Origin: Zantedeschia hybrid cultivar
Lineage: Eukaryota; Streptophyta; Magnoliopsida; Alismatales; Araceae
DNA length: 64,000 bases
Direction of reading: 5' to 3'
Assembly: GCA_030544215.1 (NCBI GenBank)
Contig: JARZZO010000016.1
Span: 34,990,001-35,054,000, forward strand
Part shown: piece by piece, positions 33,485-45,110 of the stretch
How positions within the stretch are numbered: the stretch's first letter is position 1
How the letters are laid out: each line of letters begins with the position of its first letter
Program-made: the position numbers and the translations under genes
Notes under the pieces: generated by a model
What the model was told of the DNA's origin: nothing
Seen by the model: only the letters and a program-made list of their open reading frames with translations
Databases searched by the model: none

Positions 33485-34002
33485 AGTACATGGTTGGGAT
33501 GTGGACCAAAAGATAAGGGCTCTTGCGAAGAGCCTCCCGAACCCGATTCTTGGGTAGAGGAATGAGCAAAGTTATCCTAGTCCATTAGATGAGAGGGATC
33601 AAAGATTTGTGATATGATAAAGAGGAGAAAGCCTTAGAAGATTCTATAGGGGCCATAACCAGGGCAGGATAGTTTGCGGCCTTACAAGACAACGAAGAAG
33701 AGGAAGAAAAATATGTGGACATAATGACACGATGCCAATGAAGATTCATGTATTGCATCAAAGGGAAGGAGAACCCCGAGAGACCACAAAAGAAACCAAA
33801 TGAAGAGAAAGAAGGACTCACTAGATATGGGTCTAGACAGAGATGAAGTGAAGGAAGAGTGATGAAGAAGGCGGATGGGGTCGCATTGGACCAAGTTAAA
33901 CAATGTTATTTGCTCTAGTCTTTCTAAAAAACGAGAAAGAAACTTGTGGTACAAGAAAACTAATCAACGCCTAGAATTCAAAAACTGAATGAGCACCCTA
34001 GG
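33485..34002 (-). pseudogene. N-terminal block of the decayed PF04195-like protein
   Basis: On the minus strand the end of this block reads SSQEPLSFGPHPNHV, in the same frame as LTDAQIDGF at 15768 once the gypsy element and one AGTAC are removed. Farther upstream a frame of about 90 codons reads LFNLVQCDPIRLLHHSS and similar. Its start is lost. The solo LTR at 34003 cuts it again. Confidence 0.55.
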
Positions 34003-36089
34003 TGTAACGACCCGTCACCCTATAATCGGGGATCCGATTACTAAATGGGTACCGAATCATTAAAATTTGGAGTCAAACTAGGATCTCGATAAGTCTGAGA
34101 AATAAATGATAAACTAAGCTAAACATTCTATATCACATCGAATTGTAAAAGAAGTGCATGAATTAAAAATTATTACAATTCGACTCGACTTAGCAAATAA
34201 TTACATGTTCTAACTGAAAAGAAATAATTAAGCGTACAAACTTGAAAGGAAAATAACAACTATATTGGGAAATACTCCGGAACAATGGCTGCTGGCGCGC
34301 AACTCGAGACAACACTCTCCACGCTACGCCTGCTTGGAACCCTTACTTGAAAAACGCAGGGGTGAGTCTCATCGAAATGGACTCAGTAGGGATCCCTCGA
34401 TCCCCACCACCCACTCACGCACCCATAAGTGCAACAATACAAATATGGGCAATTTAAATAAATAAAGCAGTAAATACAACTTCCAAAGATTCCCAAATTC
34501 CGATATAAAACACATGCATTCGTAAATGCAACATGCACAACTCTTAAACCACTCCACCACGGAGTCTACAACCAGTGTCTCTGCTAAACACACAAACTAC
34601 GCGGCCGAACACGGAAAACACCGACCCGCTGGGACCAAACAATAACCCTTGGATAGCGCGCTGGCTACTCTGGCCTGTCTAGCTCTAGGTGGTTCTGCTT
34701 CCTCCAGCACGAGTGACACTCCGAATGTACCACTCTTACACCGATACTAGCTATACCCCGTGGCATACCAGGTGACCCTCTCTCTAGGCGTCACCCCACC
34801 ACTCCCATACTGGCGCCGTGTCACTCCCACACCAACACAGGGTGCCTAAGTGCTAACAACTGTCACTCTAGGTCCATGATCGCACAAAACATAACACAGT
34901 GCGATCCGATCACGTAGAAATCATCGTCCTTCAAGTACGTTTTCAAACATGCATTTAACCAAATTATCTAATAATGTAAACACATGTTAATTGCATGAAT
35001 TAATGAGGTTCTGTCTTGAATCATATCGCCTGTGGCTGATGTCATTTAAGACTCCTAAACTGGTTTATACAGAAACTAGCCTCGGAAGGTGGCCTAAATC
35101 GCGTCGCTCTTGGCAGCTGCCATTTAAAATGGCGTCACTGTCCCCAGACGCCATTCAATACAGAGACAAAATCTCCTAAACTGGCGTCTTGGGTGGCAGC
35201 CACCATTTAAAATAGTGTCGTTGTCCCCAGACGCCATTTAGCACCGGCAAACAGGTTCCCCTCCGGCCTCCCCTGAGTCACAAAGTGGGATTTTTCCCCC
35301 AAATCACACAAAACATCAAAAATGGAGGGGGTAGGGAAAAAGCCTAATTATTTTCATAAAGAACCCCTTAGAACATGCTTTCTACTCCAGAATCATCCAC
35401 ACATATTGCATGCTTCAAAGCGGGAAAATCATGGTTTTAAACAAAACACCGCGAGGATCGTCACCCTACCGGTTACTTGAACTCCTCCGAGCTCCAAGCC
35501 GCCGAACCGCCACGTCACAAGCCGCCGCCGATACCGCCATGGATGCCGTCACTCCACTGGGACGTCGGCCGCCGTCCGGAGAAAAATGCGCCACGGAGGA
35601 GATGGTGGTGGTAGTGGTGGAAGTTAGGAGGTTAATGGAGTGGAGGGAGATGAGGAATGGGAGAGGAAAGGAAGGAGAAGGGGAAGGGGGAGCGGATGGG
35701 TCGGACAGAGGGAGGAGAGAGAAGAGAATGACAAAAATGAGGGAAAGGAGGGAGGGTTCGTGGGGTCGAACCGAAACTAGCTAAAACGTGTTGTCCAAGA
35801 CTGCCGCCAATCAGACGACACGACATGGTCGTACACTGACAGATCTCTGAATGGCGTCGACCATACAAGGCGCCATTCAGACGGTAAGACCGGGACCGTA
35901 CTTTCGCGGCCCAAAACTGGCCCACGTGGCACTATCTAAAAAGCGTCTCCCTAACCCGACGCCGTTTGAACCGCGTCGATTAAGCTCGACGCGATAAAGA
36001 ACTAATGCCCCAGCCCCACAAGGGTCCAAACTAAGAGGTCCGACACCGAAATTGACTCGATAACCGGATCCGAAACCTCAATCCTTAAA
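34003..36089 (+). mobile_element. 2087-bp solo LTR, plus orientation
   Basis: It starts TGTAACGACCCGTCACCC and ends AATCCTTAAA, one base from the CA end of its partner. The target duplication CTAGG is exact (33998-34002 and 36090-36094). Homologous to 27713-29876 in opposite orientation. It holds no primer site or coding region. GCGTC hairpins at 35090-35250 and 35845-35995. Confidence 0.92.
35090..35995. repeat. GCGTC hairpins in the plus-strand solo LTR
   Basis: The best unit is 35127-35156, with arms AAATGGCGTC and GACGCCATTC around a 10-base loop. Others include GCGTCTTGGG near 35184, AGACGCCATTTAG near 35229, GAATGGCGTCGACC then GGCGCCATTCAG near 35850, and CGCGTCGATT then GCTCGACGCG near 35971. 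Confidence 0.85.
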
Positions 36090-36094
36090 CTAGG

Positions 36095-37522
36095 TTCCGA
36101 AAAGTGGCACCATCGCCTTGAAATCCATGTAGGTACAAATGTAATGCCAATCATTTAAGGCAAACGTGTGTCCCTTAGAAGCAATGGTTGCTGCTGAAGA
36201 GCATGTGGTGCTGGTGGCCTTAGAAAATGGGCCCACCTACCGTTGCTGGGCAAGAAACCTTCATGGCTTGGGGAGATAAGATCAAGCAAGACAATATATT
36301 CTTGACCACATCGTTGAAGACTGAAGTCAGTAGGAGTTAGGGGCCAATGAACGGGGTAAGCCCTAAAGGTCCAAGAAAATCCAGCCCAAGACAATTATGT
36401 GGGGTCTGGACCAAATGGGCGGGGTGCCATGCAACTACTGCCAACCAGTCCATAGCCATGGACATCCTTAGGAAACATGAAGACACTAGAAGTTCTTGAC
36501 CAACCGAGGACCCAAAAGAAGAAAAAAGGATTAATCATTAAATAAAGAGCCCACGAGATCAGGGCCATGCCCTGTTCATCCCGATGACCGAGAACTTAGG
36601 ACCTATAAGTCTTCAGTAGATCTAGGAGGCTGCCGATCCATTAACCACCTTTTCATGTGGCATATCTATTAAGAGCATGGCCCTCAAGATAGCATGCGTC
36701 ATCATAAACATTGTCATCATGAGATATGAAATGGACCATGCATCACTATCAGCGTGGGGAGTCACTTCCTAATCAAGGATTGGACCCTACTGATCCAGAG
36801 TAGATGTGACTTAGCCGCCCAAGGCCTTGCATGGTGCCCCCATAGCACTCGTCCTATGGCATGTGCCCCTTCTACAAGGATCCACGTTCATTTACACTTA
36901 ACTGAAAGAACCCCATAAAAGTCACATCCATCCTTCTTCACTTGGTATGCCACAACTCTCTTGAAAAATGTCTATGTTCCCATTAACATTATTCTAAAGT
37001 AGAGCTAACTTAGGCATCAAATAGTTTACCCTAGCCCAGAATGGTGTCCCCCTAACTACCTTTGTTCCATCCTCGCAAAAAAGGAGAGACTAAGAAGGCT
37101 CATCACCTTTGGCTGGGTATATTACATAGCACCATCACATTTTTCTATGTGTCTAATGTAGATACTTTTGGATCTGCACCTCTACACCAACTAGTCTCGC
37201 AACTTCATCGATCCCTGCCACCGCGATTTCCCCTTTGCCTCTACCACCGCCACCTTTAGCACACCCTACCCATCGTTATTCTACTCTCATGGACTCCGGT
37301 TGGGGTCTAGCACATCGGAACCAAAGTGAGGGGCCGATAAATAATAACATCAATTATGCAGTACAAGTATTAGTTACACTAGGCAAGCATCATCTTACCT
37401 CCTCTGTGACGGCCAAGGCTGACTCTAGTAGACCGCTGCCTCCTCCTCCCAAACCCCTGTGCAGTTCATCCATGTTGACTTGACTAATCCAACACCAACA
37501 AGGGAGAAGGGGAGAAAGGGAA

Positions 37523-37524
<2 letters not shown>
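36095..37524. other. no recognisable gene
   Basis: Probably more of the decayed element that carried the PF04195-like frame, since it directly follows the excised solo LTR. A minus-strand frame at 36155-36394 is open but not recognised. No motif, terminal repeat or RNA gene was found. Confidence 0.4.

Positions 37525-37575
<51 letters not shown>
37525..37575. repeat. GA microsatellite
   Basis: About 25 GA units, the longest dinucleotide run on the right half of the window. Confidence 0.95.
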
Positions 37576-37578
<3 letters not shown>

Positions 37579-38269
37579 GCCACCATTAAAGCTTCTTTAT
37601 TGAACACCAACAACAACTCTTCACCATGGTTGCCTGACTCAAGAAAGGAGAGGAGCACTACTATCAATCTCCACTACTGAATGCCAACAACAATAAATCA
37701 CCATGTTCGAGAAAGGAGAGGAGAACCACGCCCGTCCCCCTTCTCACAGTTAAGCAACATTTCGCTAGGGGTAGGAAGGATATTTTTATAGTTAATTAGT
37801 GTTTAGCAATGGTAACGTTAATTAAAACTGATAAAAAAATAAGAAAAATAAATTTAAAAATAAAAAGTTTAAGCATGTTGGAATAAATGATGAAATACGC
37901 AAAGCATAGAGACTTTTTCCAAAATACGTAAGTTTGTTGGAATTGATATTAAAAGACTTCAAAATAATTAGCTCTGTTTGTTCTCCACACCATCAGCATT
38001 TATTGCAAATTGTTATAGTTTTCTAATTATATTATAATAAAAATACCTATATACCCCCAAAATCTTTAAGAATTTAAAGAAATTACCCTAACACCCTTAA
38101 AATCATAAAAACTCGACATTAGTATCCCTTAGGTTACTTGCCATCTACTAAATGAGAAATTTTAGGGAATATTCTATGGATGACGATTCAGTAGAGTTTG
38201 AAACTTACAACTTTACCCTCTAAATAGAAAATAAAAAACCTACTCTCTCTCTCGATGCCCTGCTAACGC

Positions 38270-38510
38270 AGAACTCTCTCTCTCTCTCTCTCTGGATAGT
38301 GTTGGGCTGGTGGTCTCTTGTGAGCAAAGGATGTCCCGTGCCCCTCTCTCTCTCTCCATCTCTCACAACAGGGTTGACGGTCCCTCTCTCTCTCTCTATC
38401 GCTCTAGGAACAAGGTTGATGGTGCCCTCCACTCACTCTCTCTCTATCGGAACATAATTGACAGTGCCCCTTCACTCTCTCTTTCTCTCTCTCTCTCTCT
38501 ACTTCGCACT
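38270..38510. repeat. CT microsatellite cluster with a minisatellite
   Basis: Several CT runs (38273-38293, 38345-38362, 38383-38400, 38477-38500) are separated by recurring words like AGGTTGATGGTGCCC and ATTGACAGTGCCCC. The pattern is a degenerate tandem repeat of about 50-60 bp, each unit with its own CT run. Confidence 0.75.
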
Positions 38511-38822
38511 CATTCGCCGCATGGAGGGGTTGATGGTGCCCTTCACTGCCTACTCCAGGAGGTCCCCCTGTGGATCAGCACAGATGATCACACCATGGTG
38601 TTTAGCGCGGGACGGTCACTCGATGAAGCCGCTGCTACAGAAGCAATGCTCTGCTCTGCTCTGTGTGTGTGTGGCATGCGACCATCAGAAAATTAGATAT
38701 CTTTTTAGGGGTTTTTCTGTCTTATCATACATGAGTTGAAATTTAACCCGAGTCTGATTGAGTTAAACAATGGATGGTTAACGGTATGGTTATGAGAATA
38801 AGATATTGAAGATTATAAGGGT

Positions 38823-39313
38823 CACTTTGATTGGAGAATAGGAGAAGAATAAGGACGAATAAGAGGAGAATAAACTTAATTTTGCTTTGACAAATAAAAT
38901 GACTTATATCGGTGCAGGATAGCATAGACCAATTTATTTGCAGAATAGGTTATTCGGAATAGCGTATACTAGAATAAGGGGTACTTAGTTTTGATAGTTT
39001 CGTGGGACCTACTGGCGGAATAGAAATGATAATCAATTCTTGGGTCTAGGGTCGAATGACTTATTATTCTTATTCTAGTATAAGCAATTCTAACGCGATA
39101 TAAGCCATTTCGCCCTTACTCTAAGAAGAAGAGGCCTTATTCTTCTTCTATTCTCCAATCAAAGTGGCGAGAGAATAAGGAGAATAAGTCATCTCACCTT
39201 AGACCCAAGAATTGTTTATTCTTCTTATTCCGTCAACGGGCTCCACAAAACAATCAAATCGAAACATCCCTTATTCTGATATACGCCATTCCGTCAGTGG
39301 GCCCCACATAGTG
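38823..39313. mobile_element. nested MITE copies of the GAATAAG-rich family
   Basis: CACTTTGATTGGAGAATA at 38823 and TATTCTCCAATCAAAGTG at 39149-39166 are perfect 18-bp inverted repeats bounding 344 bp. The sequence then continues with a second copy's tail (CCGTCAACGGGCTCC, GCCATTCCGTCAGTGGG) matching the 3' half of the copy at 6150-6421. One copy therefore appears to be inserted in or fused with another. Confidence 0.75.
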
Positions 39314-40439
39314 AGACGGGTATTAAGATAATTTCTTTAAAAGGTAGTGATATAACGGCTATTTATGAAGATTTTAGGCGTATACTGGTATTTTCCCCTT
39401 ATATTAATTGGTCTTTTTAATATTTTATTCTTTCATTTAACCACTGTCACATTTCTTGTGCACTCCTTTTGGTTGGAATGTTTGAAAAATAAAAAAGTGA
39501 GGTCATTGTAAGAGTAATCGTAATTATAAGAGAACCTTTTTGCGAATTAATACCCTTTCAATGCTTTTCCTTACGTTATCACAATACAGGCAAGTTCTAA
39601 ACTACTAGGTGATGAAAAATTTAGTGCAACAGATGTGAAAATTTATTGAGATGTGAAGAGGGCCTCGTACGTTAAGCCTTGGATTGATACTTGAATTACT
39701 TATTCGACACAAGTAATTCTGAATTACTGTTGATGCTTATTCTAATTAGAATCGTTTAAGTTGCTTAATCTATCTTATTTTGAAGTAAGCAATTCTCACT
39801 TGGGTTAAGAAATCCCCTAATAAGAAGGAATAAAATGGATGCATCATTTTATTTTGCTTTATCTAGCGATCAGAATTGAACCTAAAAGAGCATAAGTAGC
39901 ATTTCGTTAAATATCACTATCGCCCCTTTCCTAAATTTCTTCTTCTTCCCCCTCCCCTTCATCCTCTTCCTCTCTTCTTGTTTTGTTCCTTTTTTTGCAT
40001 AAATTATACCGCCTTCTTCGTATTCATGAAAAATTTTCTAGCTACACAATAAGGCTCATGGCACTCATTGTAATTTGGGTTAAGACAGAGGGTGATTCAT
40101 TCTGATAATTTATACGTCTGAAGAGGGAAGAATCTTCTCTAGGGTATTAGATTAAGGAAGCATCATCCTTTGAGATAAGGCCAAGTTATTAGATTAAATG
40201 TCCTCTCCACTAGTCTTCTGTCCACGGCTCTTTCCTAAGCTTGTGCTAGGGTTTGACTATGTGATAATACAGCCGGTTTCGTGTTTAGAACGGCGGGAGC
40301 CTTTGATTCTTTCCGAAGGTACGGTTGTCATTCACATGCCCCTAACCGAGGGTGGCCAGATGTGCTCTTGACGCGTGTGGGGACGCGAACCGCCCTGGAG
40401 GGGTCTCTGATCTAGCTAGCAAGGCTTTTGTCGTGTAGT
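39314..40439. other. no recognisable gene
   Basis: AT-rich. A stretch at 39690-39870 is rich in GTAATTCTGAATTAC-like words but does not have the family's ends. CT-rich at 39930-39990. Nothing else supported. Confidence 0.45.
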
Positions 40440-41609
40440 GGTCAATGCTACCACTCAATGCGTTCGTCCTTCACTCCATTTTGGTCAATTGATTTGCGAA
40501 TGCAGGGGAGAGAGGGATAGCAACAGAAATGGTGATGGGGAAACAAGAATGGGTGGTGATGTAGACTGGATCTATCACGATCGGACTCCGAGATCGGAAT
40601 CCGGAGAAGAGGATCCGAAGCCGGTTCGGATCGGTGTTTCAGAGGCCCGACGGGGATCCGGAAGGCCGAGGAGGCGGAGGCGAAGACGAGGGTCCGAAGG
40701 CCGAGGGGTGCTTCGGTCGGTGCAGGCTCGTCTCCGGGAAGTCGGGGCCGAGGCTCCTTCGGCGGGCGAAGGGGCGGCGCGGATGAAGCTCTTTCTGGCT
40801 GTACTGCCGACAGGCGATGAAGCCGAAGTCGACGGTCTGAGGCCGGAAGGATCTCAGACTCAGCTTGCTCTTGGATAGTGAGCCTAAAAGCTCTTTTGTC
40901 GTACGAGGGGACAGCGCGGGGCCGAGTCTCCTGTCGCGGGACAGCCGTCGCACGGCGTCGAGACCAGAGAGAGGAGTCCGAGGTCGGCGGCCGAGACCGA
41001 CTCGGGAAGGTCGGCGATGATTCGAACCGAGCTCCTGCAGGAGGGAAAGAAGAAGAAACCGGTCAGCAGGAGTCCCGGGCTCTGGCCCTTAGGAACCCCC
41101 TCCGACGGTCAAGTTAGCTTCTGAAGATGATTCGATTCAGAAGGCAAAAAGTAACTTTAATGCTATTTGGACCGTAGTCCTTAAGGGTCTCGGAGGCAAA
41201 GAATTACATACCTTTGGCAATAAATAGCGGTGTATTTATAGCAGAGGATAGAGGTTGGTTAACGGTGGTAGCCGATATAAGACTATGTTTGGGCTTACTG
41301 GTAAACCGCCATAGTGCCTGATCCGCCACCGGAGTGGGCCGGACTCGGCTATCGGGCCGAAGGGGGTTGGGCCGCCGATGGGCCGAAGCCTGCTGGGCCT
41401 AGGACTGCCGCGCTGTTCCCGGGCCGTAGGCTGATGGGCCGCTGACGGGCCGAAGCCTGTTGGGCCGGGAGCAACGGTGCTGCTTATGGGGCCGAGGGCT
41501 GCTGGGCCGCTGATGGGCTGGAGGCTCCCGGAGGACCTGACACTGCTGCTGTTGGGCTGAACGGGGTTTGGGCTTGCTCTAATGGGCCGAATCGGATTCT
41601 GCCTCATCA
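40440..41609 (-). mobile_element. GC-rich LTR-like block, minus orientation
   Basis: On the minus strand it starts TGATGAGGCAGAATCC at 41609, followed by a GGCCC-rich degenerate repeat (41320-41560). A TATA box, CTATAAATACACC, lies near 41242. Then comes GCTAACTTGACCGTCGGAGG (about 41116), a phrase typical of U5/R regions of some plant gypsy LTRs. The end is not located, no partner LTR or primer site was found, and the GC-rich tail (40580-41000) is not identified. It may be a solo LTR or a fragment. Confidence 0.45.
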
Positions 41610-41779
41610 GGTGGGATCACGTGAGCCGGGGAAGCTGTCTCCGAGGCAGTGTTTGTTTGGGTTAAAAGTGTGTTTGTGTAAATTTATATATCTAATTTTT
41701 TAAGATTCTCTAATAATTTAAAAAGGGAAAAAGTTAAATGGGCAACTGTTAGTCTCCAATCTAATTTTTGAACTCTGCT

Positions 41780-42618
41780 CACTTTGTTTGTGGAATAGGG
41801 CCAGAATAGTTAGTATAAAGGCCCTATTTTGATTTGGTTGAGGGTATGCCTAATTCCTCTAATTCCTCCAACTCCCCAAACCTACCTGGAATATCTATCT
41901 CCCAATTTGTTCGCAGAATAGGTTATCCAGAATTACTTATCCGGAATAGCGTATACTAGAATAAGGAGTGCTTAACTTTGATAGTTCTGTGGACCCGCTG
42001 ACGGAATAAGAAGGATAAGTAATTCTTGGGTCTAGGGTCGAATTGCTTATTCCCCTTATTCTCGAGCCTCAATTTGATTGCAGAATAGATTACTCTGAAA
42101 TTATTTATTTGGAATAACGTATACTAGAATAAAGGATGCTTAACTTTGATAATTCTGTGGGACCCACTGGCGGAATAAGAAGGATAAGCAATTCTTAGAT
42201 CTAAAGTCGAATTGCTTATTCTCCTTATTCTCCGAATAAGCTATTCTACATCGGTATAAGCCATTCCGCTTGTTAAAGCTAAATTAAGCTTATTCTCCCT
42301 TTATTCTTCCTTATTCTTCTCCTATTCTCCAATCAAAGTGGTTATAGACTATTCTCACCGGTATAAGTCATTCCTCTTGTCAAAGCTAAATTAAACTTAT
42401 TCTCTTTTTATTCTCCCTTATTCTTCTCCTATTCTCCAAATAAAGTGGGGTTCACTCCTTATTCCACTTATTCCTACCAAATCACTTGGAATAGCGCAGT
42501 GTAATTCTCTTTATTCTGGGTGGAATACTAACAATTTACCAAATCAAAATATCTCTTATTCTGGTTTAAGAAATCTCCATAATCTTATTCTGATTTAAGT
42601 TATTCTGCAAACAAAGTG
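41780..42618. mobile_element. MITE cluster, GAATAAG-rich family, 839 bp
   Basis: The outer ends CACTTTGTTTGTGGAATA (41780) and TATTCTGCAAACAAAGTG (42601-42618) are inverted repeats with 16 of 18 matches. Inside are several further copies or parts. The phrase TATACTAGAATAA plus GACCC-CTG-CGGAATAAG occurs twice (about 41950 and 42118), and ends CTCCAATCAAAGTGG (about 42329-42343) and CTCCAAATAAAGTGG (about 42435-42449) lie within. This reads as repeated self-insertion. No coding sequence. Confidence 0.75.
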
Positions 42619-43077
42619 AGCCAATCCAAAAAGTTGACGGTATAATTGGGCATTTGTTTGAGTTTTGAAATTTTTTAACTTGTCCCACAATCTTAGAACA
42701 TTGAAATCTCTGATGGTTAAATTTATAGACGTTTTTGATATCGATCTCTATGGATACAGTAAATTCAAAATAAATCTCCATATCTTATATATGTTGATAT
42801 TACTTTTTATAAATTTAATACAACTTAATAATAAACCTTTTCCGTTATGAACTATTATATTTTGATATTAGTCTTTATATTTGAGTAATAAATCTTTTCC
42901 GTTAAGAACTTTTTAAAAGAAAATAACATGGCTGTAAATATTCGAAATGACTATAAAAAAATCGAGCCACAGCGAAAAGTAAAAATGACCTAACTAGTAT
43001 TCAACGTGTTACATTTTCTTTTAGATTGTTTGATTAGAGATTAAACTGTACGGACTCATGGAGCATTTTGGAAGTGA
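42619..43077. other. no recognisable gene
   Basis: AT-rich spacer with a short local duplication of AATAAACCTTTTCCGTTA (42829 and 42886). Confidence 0.5.
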
Positions 43078-43600
43078 CATTACGAGAAAATACAGGCTGA
43101 GTGATGGTAAAGTCGGTTACCAAATTGGTCACTAAATTTGGTTAGTGATGGATTAGTGGTGGCTCACATTAGTCACTAAAACCCTCATCAGTATTCACTA
43201 ATTAGTGATGGACAAAATTCTGTCACTAATTAATGGTGGATAACACATCGAACACAAAGTAATGACCGATAATGTTGTCACTAAAAATAAAACACCGTCA
43301 CAAATTCCGAACTTGGAATTAACTTATCCGTCACACAAGTTGATGACAGATAAAATTCTGCCATAAGTTTGCCACAACAAGGACAATGTCGTCATAAATT
43401 TCAATTCTAACTTCCGCCTTATCCGTCACTGTGAACTATTTCGCAAAATTGATTTGACCGCTTAATCCGTCATAAATTTTCTATTACAAAATTAGTGATG
43501 CCATGGTCTGTCACAAGGTCCTGTAACCAACTTAACAATGCAATCGTTAACAAATTACTGATGGACGGGTCCGTCGCCATTTGGTTCCACCTTGCGGCGG
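43078..43600. mobile_element. CACTA (En/Spm)-like terminal region
   Basis: The edge CATTACGAGAAAATACAGGC is two changes from the usual CACTACAAGAAAA terminus. It is followed by about 500 bp of subterminal words AGTGATGG, TCACTAA and CCGTCA in both orientations, the hallmark of CACTA ends. A possible other end (TTTTTTCTTGTACTGG, about 44044) would make a short non-autonomous element, but it lacks matching subterminal repeats and a 3-bp duplication. No transposase. Confidence 0.6.
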
Positions 43601-44087
43601 TCAAGAACCTCCCATAAAATTCGTACTTTCATTATTTAGAGGAGAGATACCAGAGGGTCCGAGCCCGTGCTGGGTAGGGCGGCCATAGTAGTGCCTTCAC
43701 CCCTAGCGCCATTGTACCATCCACCACCACCACCACCGGTCAGAGAGGGAGCGCGATGAGAGCGTCTGATCCACCAGCAGTAGAGCCAACACGAGACGAT
43801 GAGGTTTAGAGTCAAAGTGGATGAGAGCCAGGGAGAGACTTGAGAGATCATTCTGATGATGTACTTCATGTCTTTTTTTTGCATAGTCACGAGACAATGC
43901 GATCATGATAGTGCCTTGATGGTTTTGTTATGATGTTATTATGATGCGATGGGATCATGCTGTATGGATGATACGATGTGGTGTTTATGATGGTATGTCC
44001 AACATAATATGTATACAAACAGTTTTTGGCTAAAACACGTGGCTTTTTTCTTGTACTGGCGCTTTCTTCTTTTTTTTAAGTACATGT
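43601..44087. other. no recognisable gene
   Basis: Includes a CCA run (43714-43738). It lies between the CACTA-like end and the 3' untranslated region of the second gypsy element; its 3' LTR is not found here and may be lost. Confidence 0.4.
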
Positions 44088-44924
44088 CCCTACATACACA
44101 CTTGAGCGAACAAATTAACTTACCTGTTTTTGGTTTACCCCCTTGCCCAATAAGCAAATAACTATCTTGATTCTACCTTCGATAAATGGGTCAAGTGGCA
44201 AAGTCTTTATTCAACAAAGGTAAAATAATAAAAGAAAAATATGCAACACTCAAGCAACAAATGCAAATAGAAAATAAAATATACAACATGTAGAATGCGA
44301 CATGTGGATTAAAAAATTTTATGACTTTTGGAATATTCATTTTTTTGGATTTTAAAATAATTCTTTTGTGATTTTAAAATATTTTTTTGAAAATTTGGAA
44401 TATACTTTGTTTTTGAAGATTTTGAGATATTCAAATTTTTGGGTTTTGAAATATTCAGCCTGTTTTAGATTGAAACATTGAGAAATAATTCAACCTAAAT
44501 GCCAATACGGTACATAGATCAAAAGAAATTTATTTGATCAAGATCTTAGTTCTTACCTTATTCTTCAATAATTTAATCCAAAGACTACGTGCTTATTGGA
44601 TGCTCACTCTTTGATCCCATCCAGTGGTCGGACACTTAGTTGCCCTCTACCATTCCTTAAGTTTGGGACACACCTTAAGGAAAAGAGAAGAAAGGGTTCA
44701 GAAAGCTCACATGAGGGTTTGGGAGACCCGAGAAGATGTCCCTCCACCGGCCCTATTGCTTGTTGGGGTTTAGTCATTTTTACTTTAGTGCGGTTTTTTC
44801 TACATTGACTTTTCGCATCCTTTTATTTGTGATTTTGAGCTTTGTCTTTGCATTTGGATTTGAGTGGCCTTTTGACTTTGATTTGGTTTGATTTTGTTTT
44901 GACCTTTTGAGGCTTTTATTCCCT

Positions 44925-44961
44925 CCCCCCCCCCCCCCCCCCCCCCCCCCCTTTTTTTTTT
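44925..44961. repeat. C27-T10 homopolymer pair
   Basis: Twenty-seven C followed by ten T in the 3' untranslated region of the second gypsy element. The matching place in the first element (about 19060-19080) has only a T run. Confidence 0.9.
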
Positions 44962-45110
44962 GGTGATGGCCTCCTACTACGGTGGTGACAGAGTTAGTAG
45001 TCTATCACAAGGCCTCACTTCCTCGCCGTGAATCAAATAGAAGATAATAGGTAATACCTTACACTCGTAGTTTGGCTTCGATTTTCCCCGGACTTAACAT
45101 TCTTTGTTAC

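Noticed and set aside
40438..41117. Arg-rich plus-strand frames in the GC-rich block
   Set aside because: Both strands are open because of GC content; no domain is visible and the LTR-like signals are on the other strand.
43078..44060. A complete short CACTA element
   Set aside because: The right end is poor, without subterminal repeats or a 3-bp duplication, so only the left region is called.
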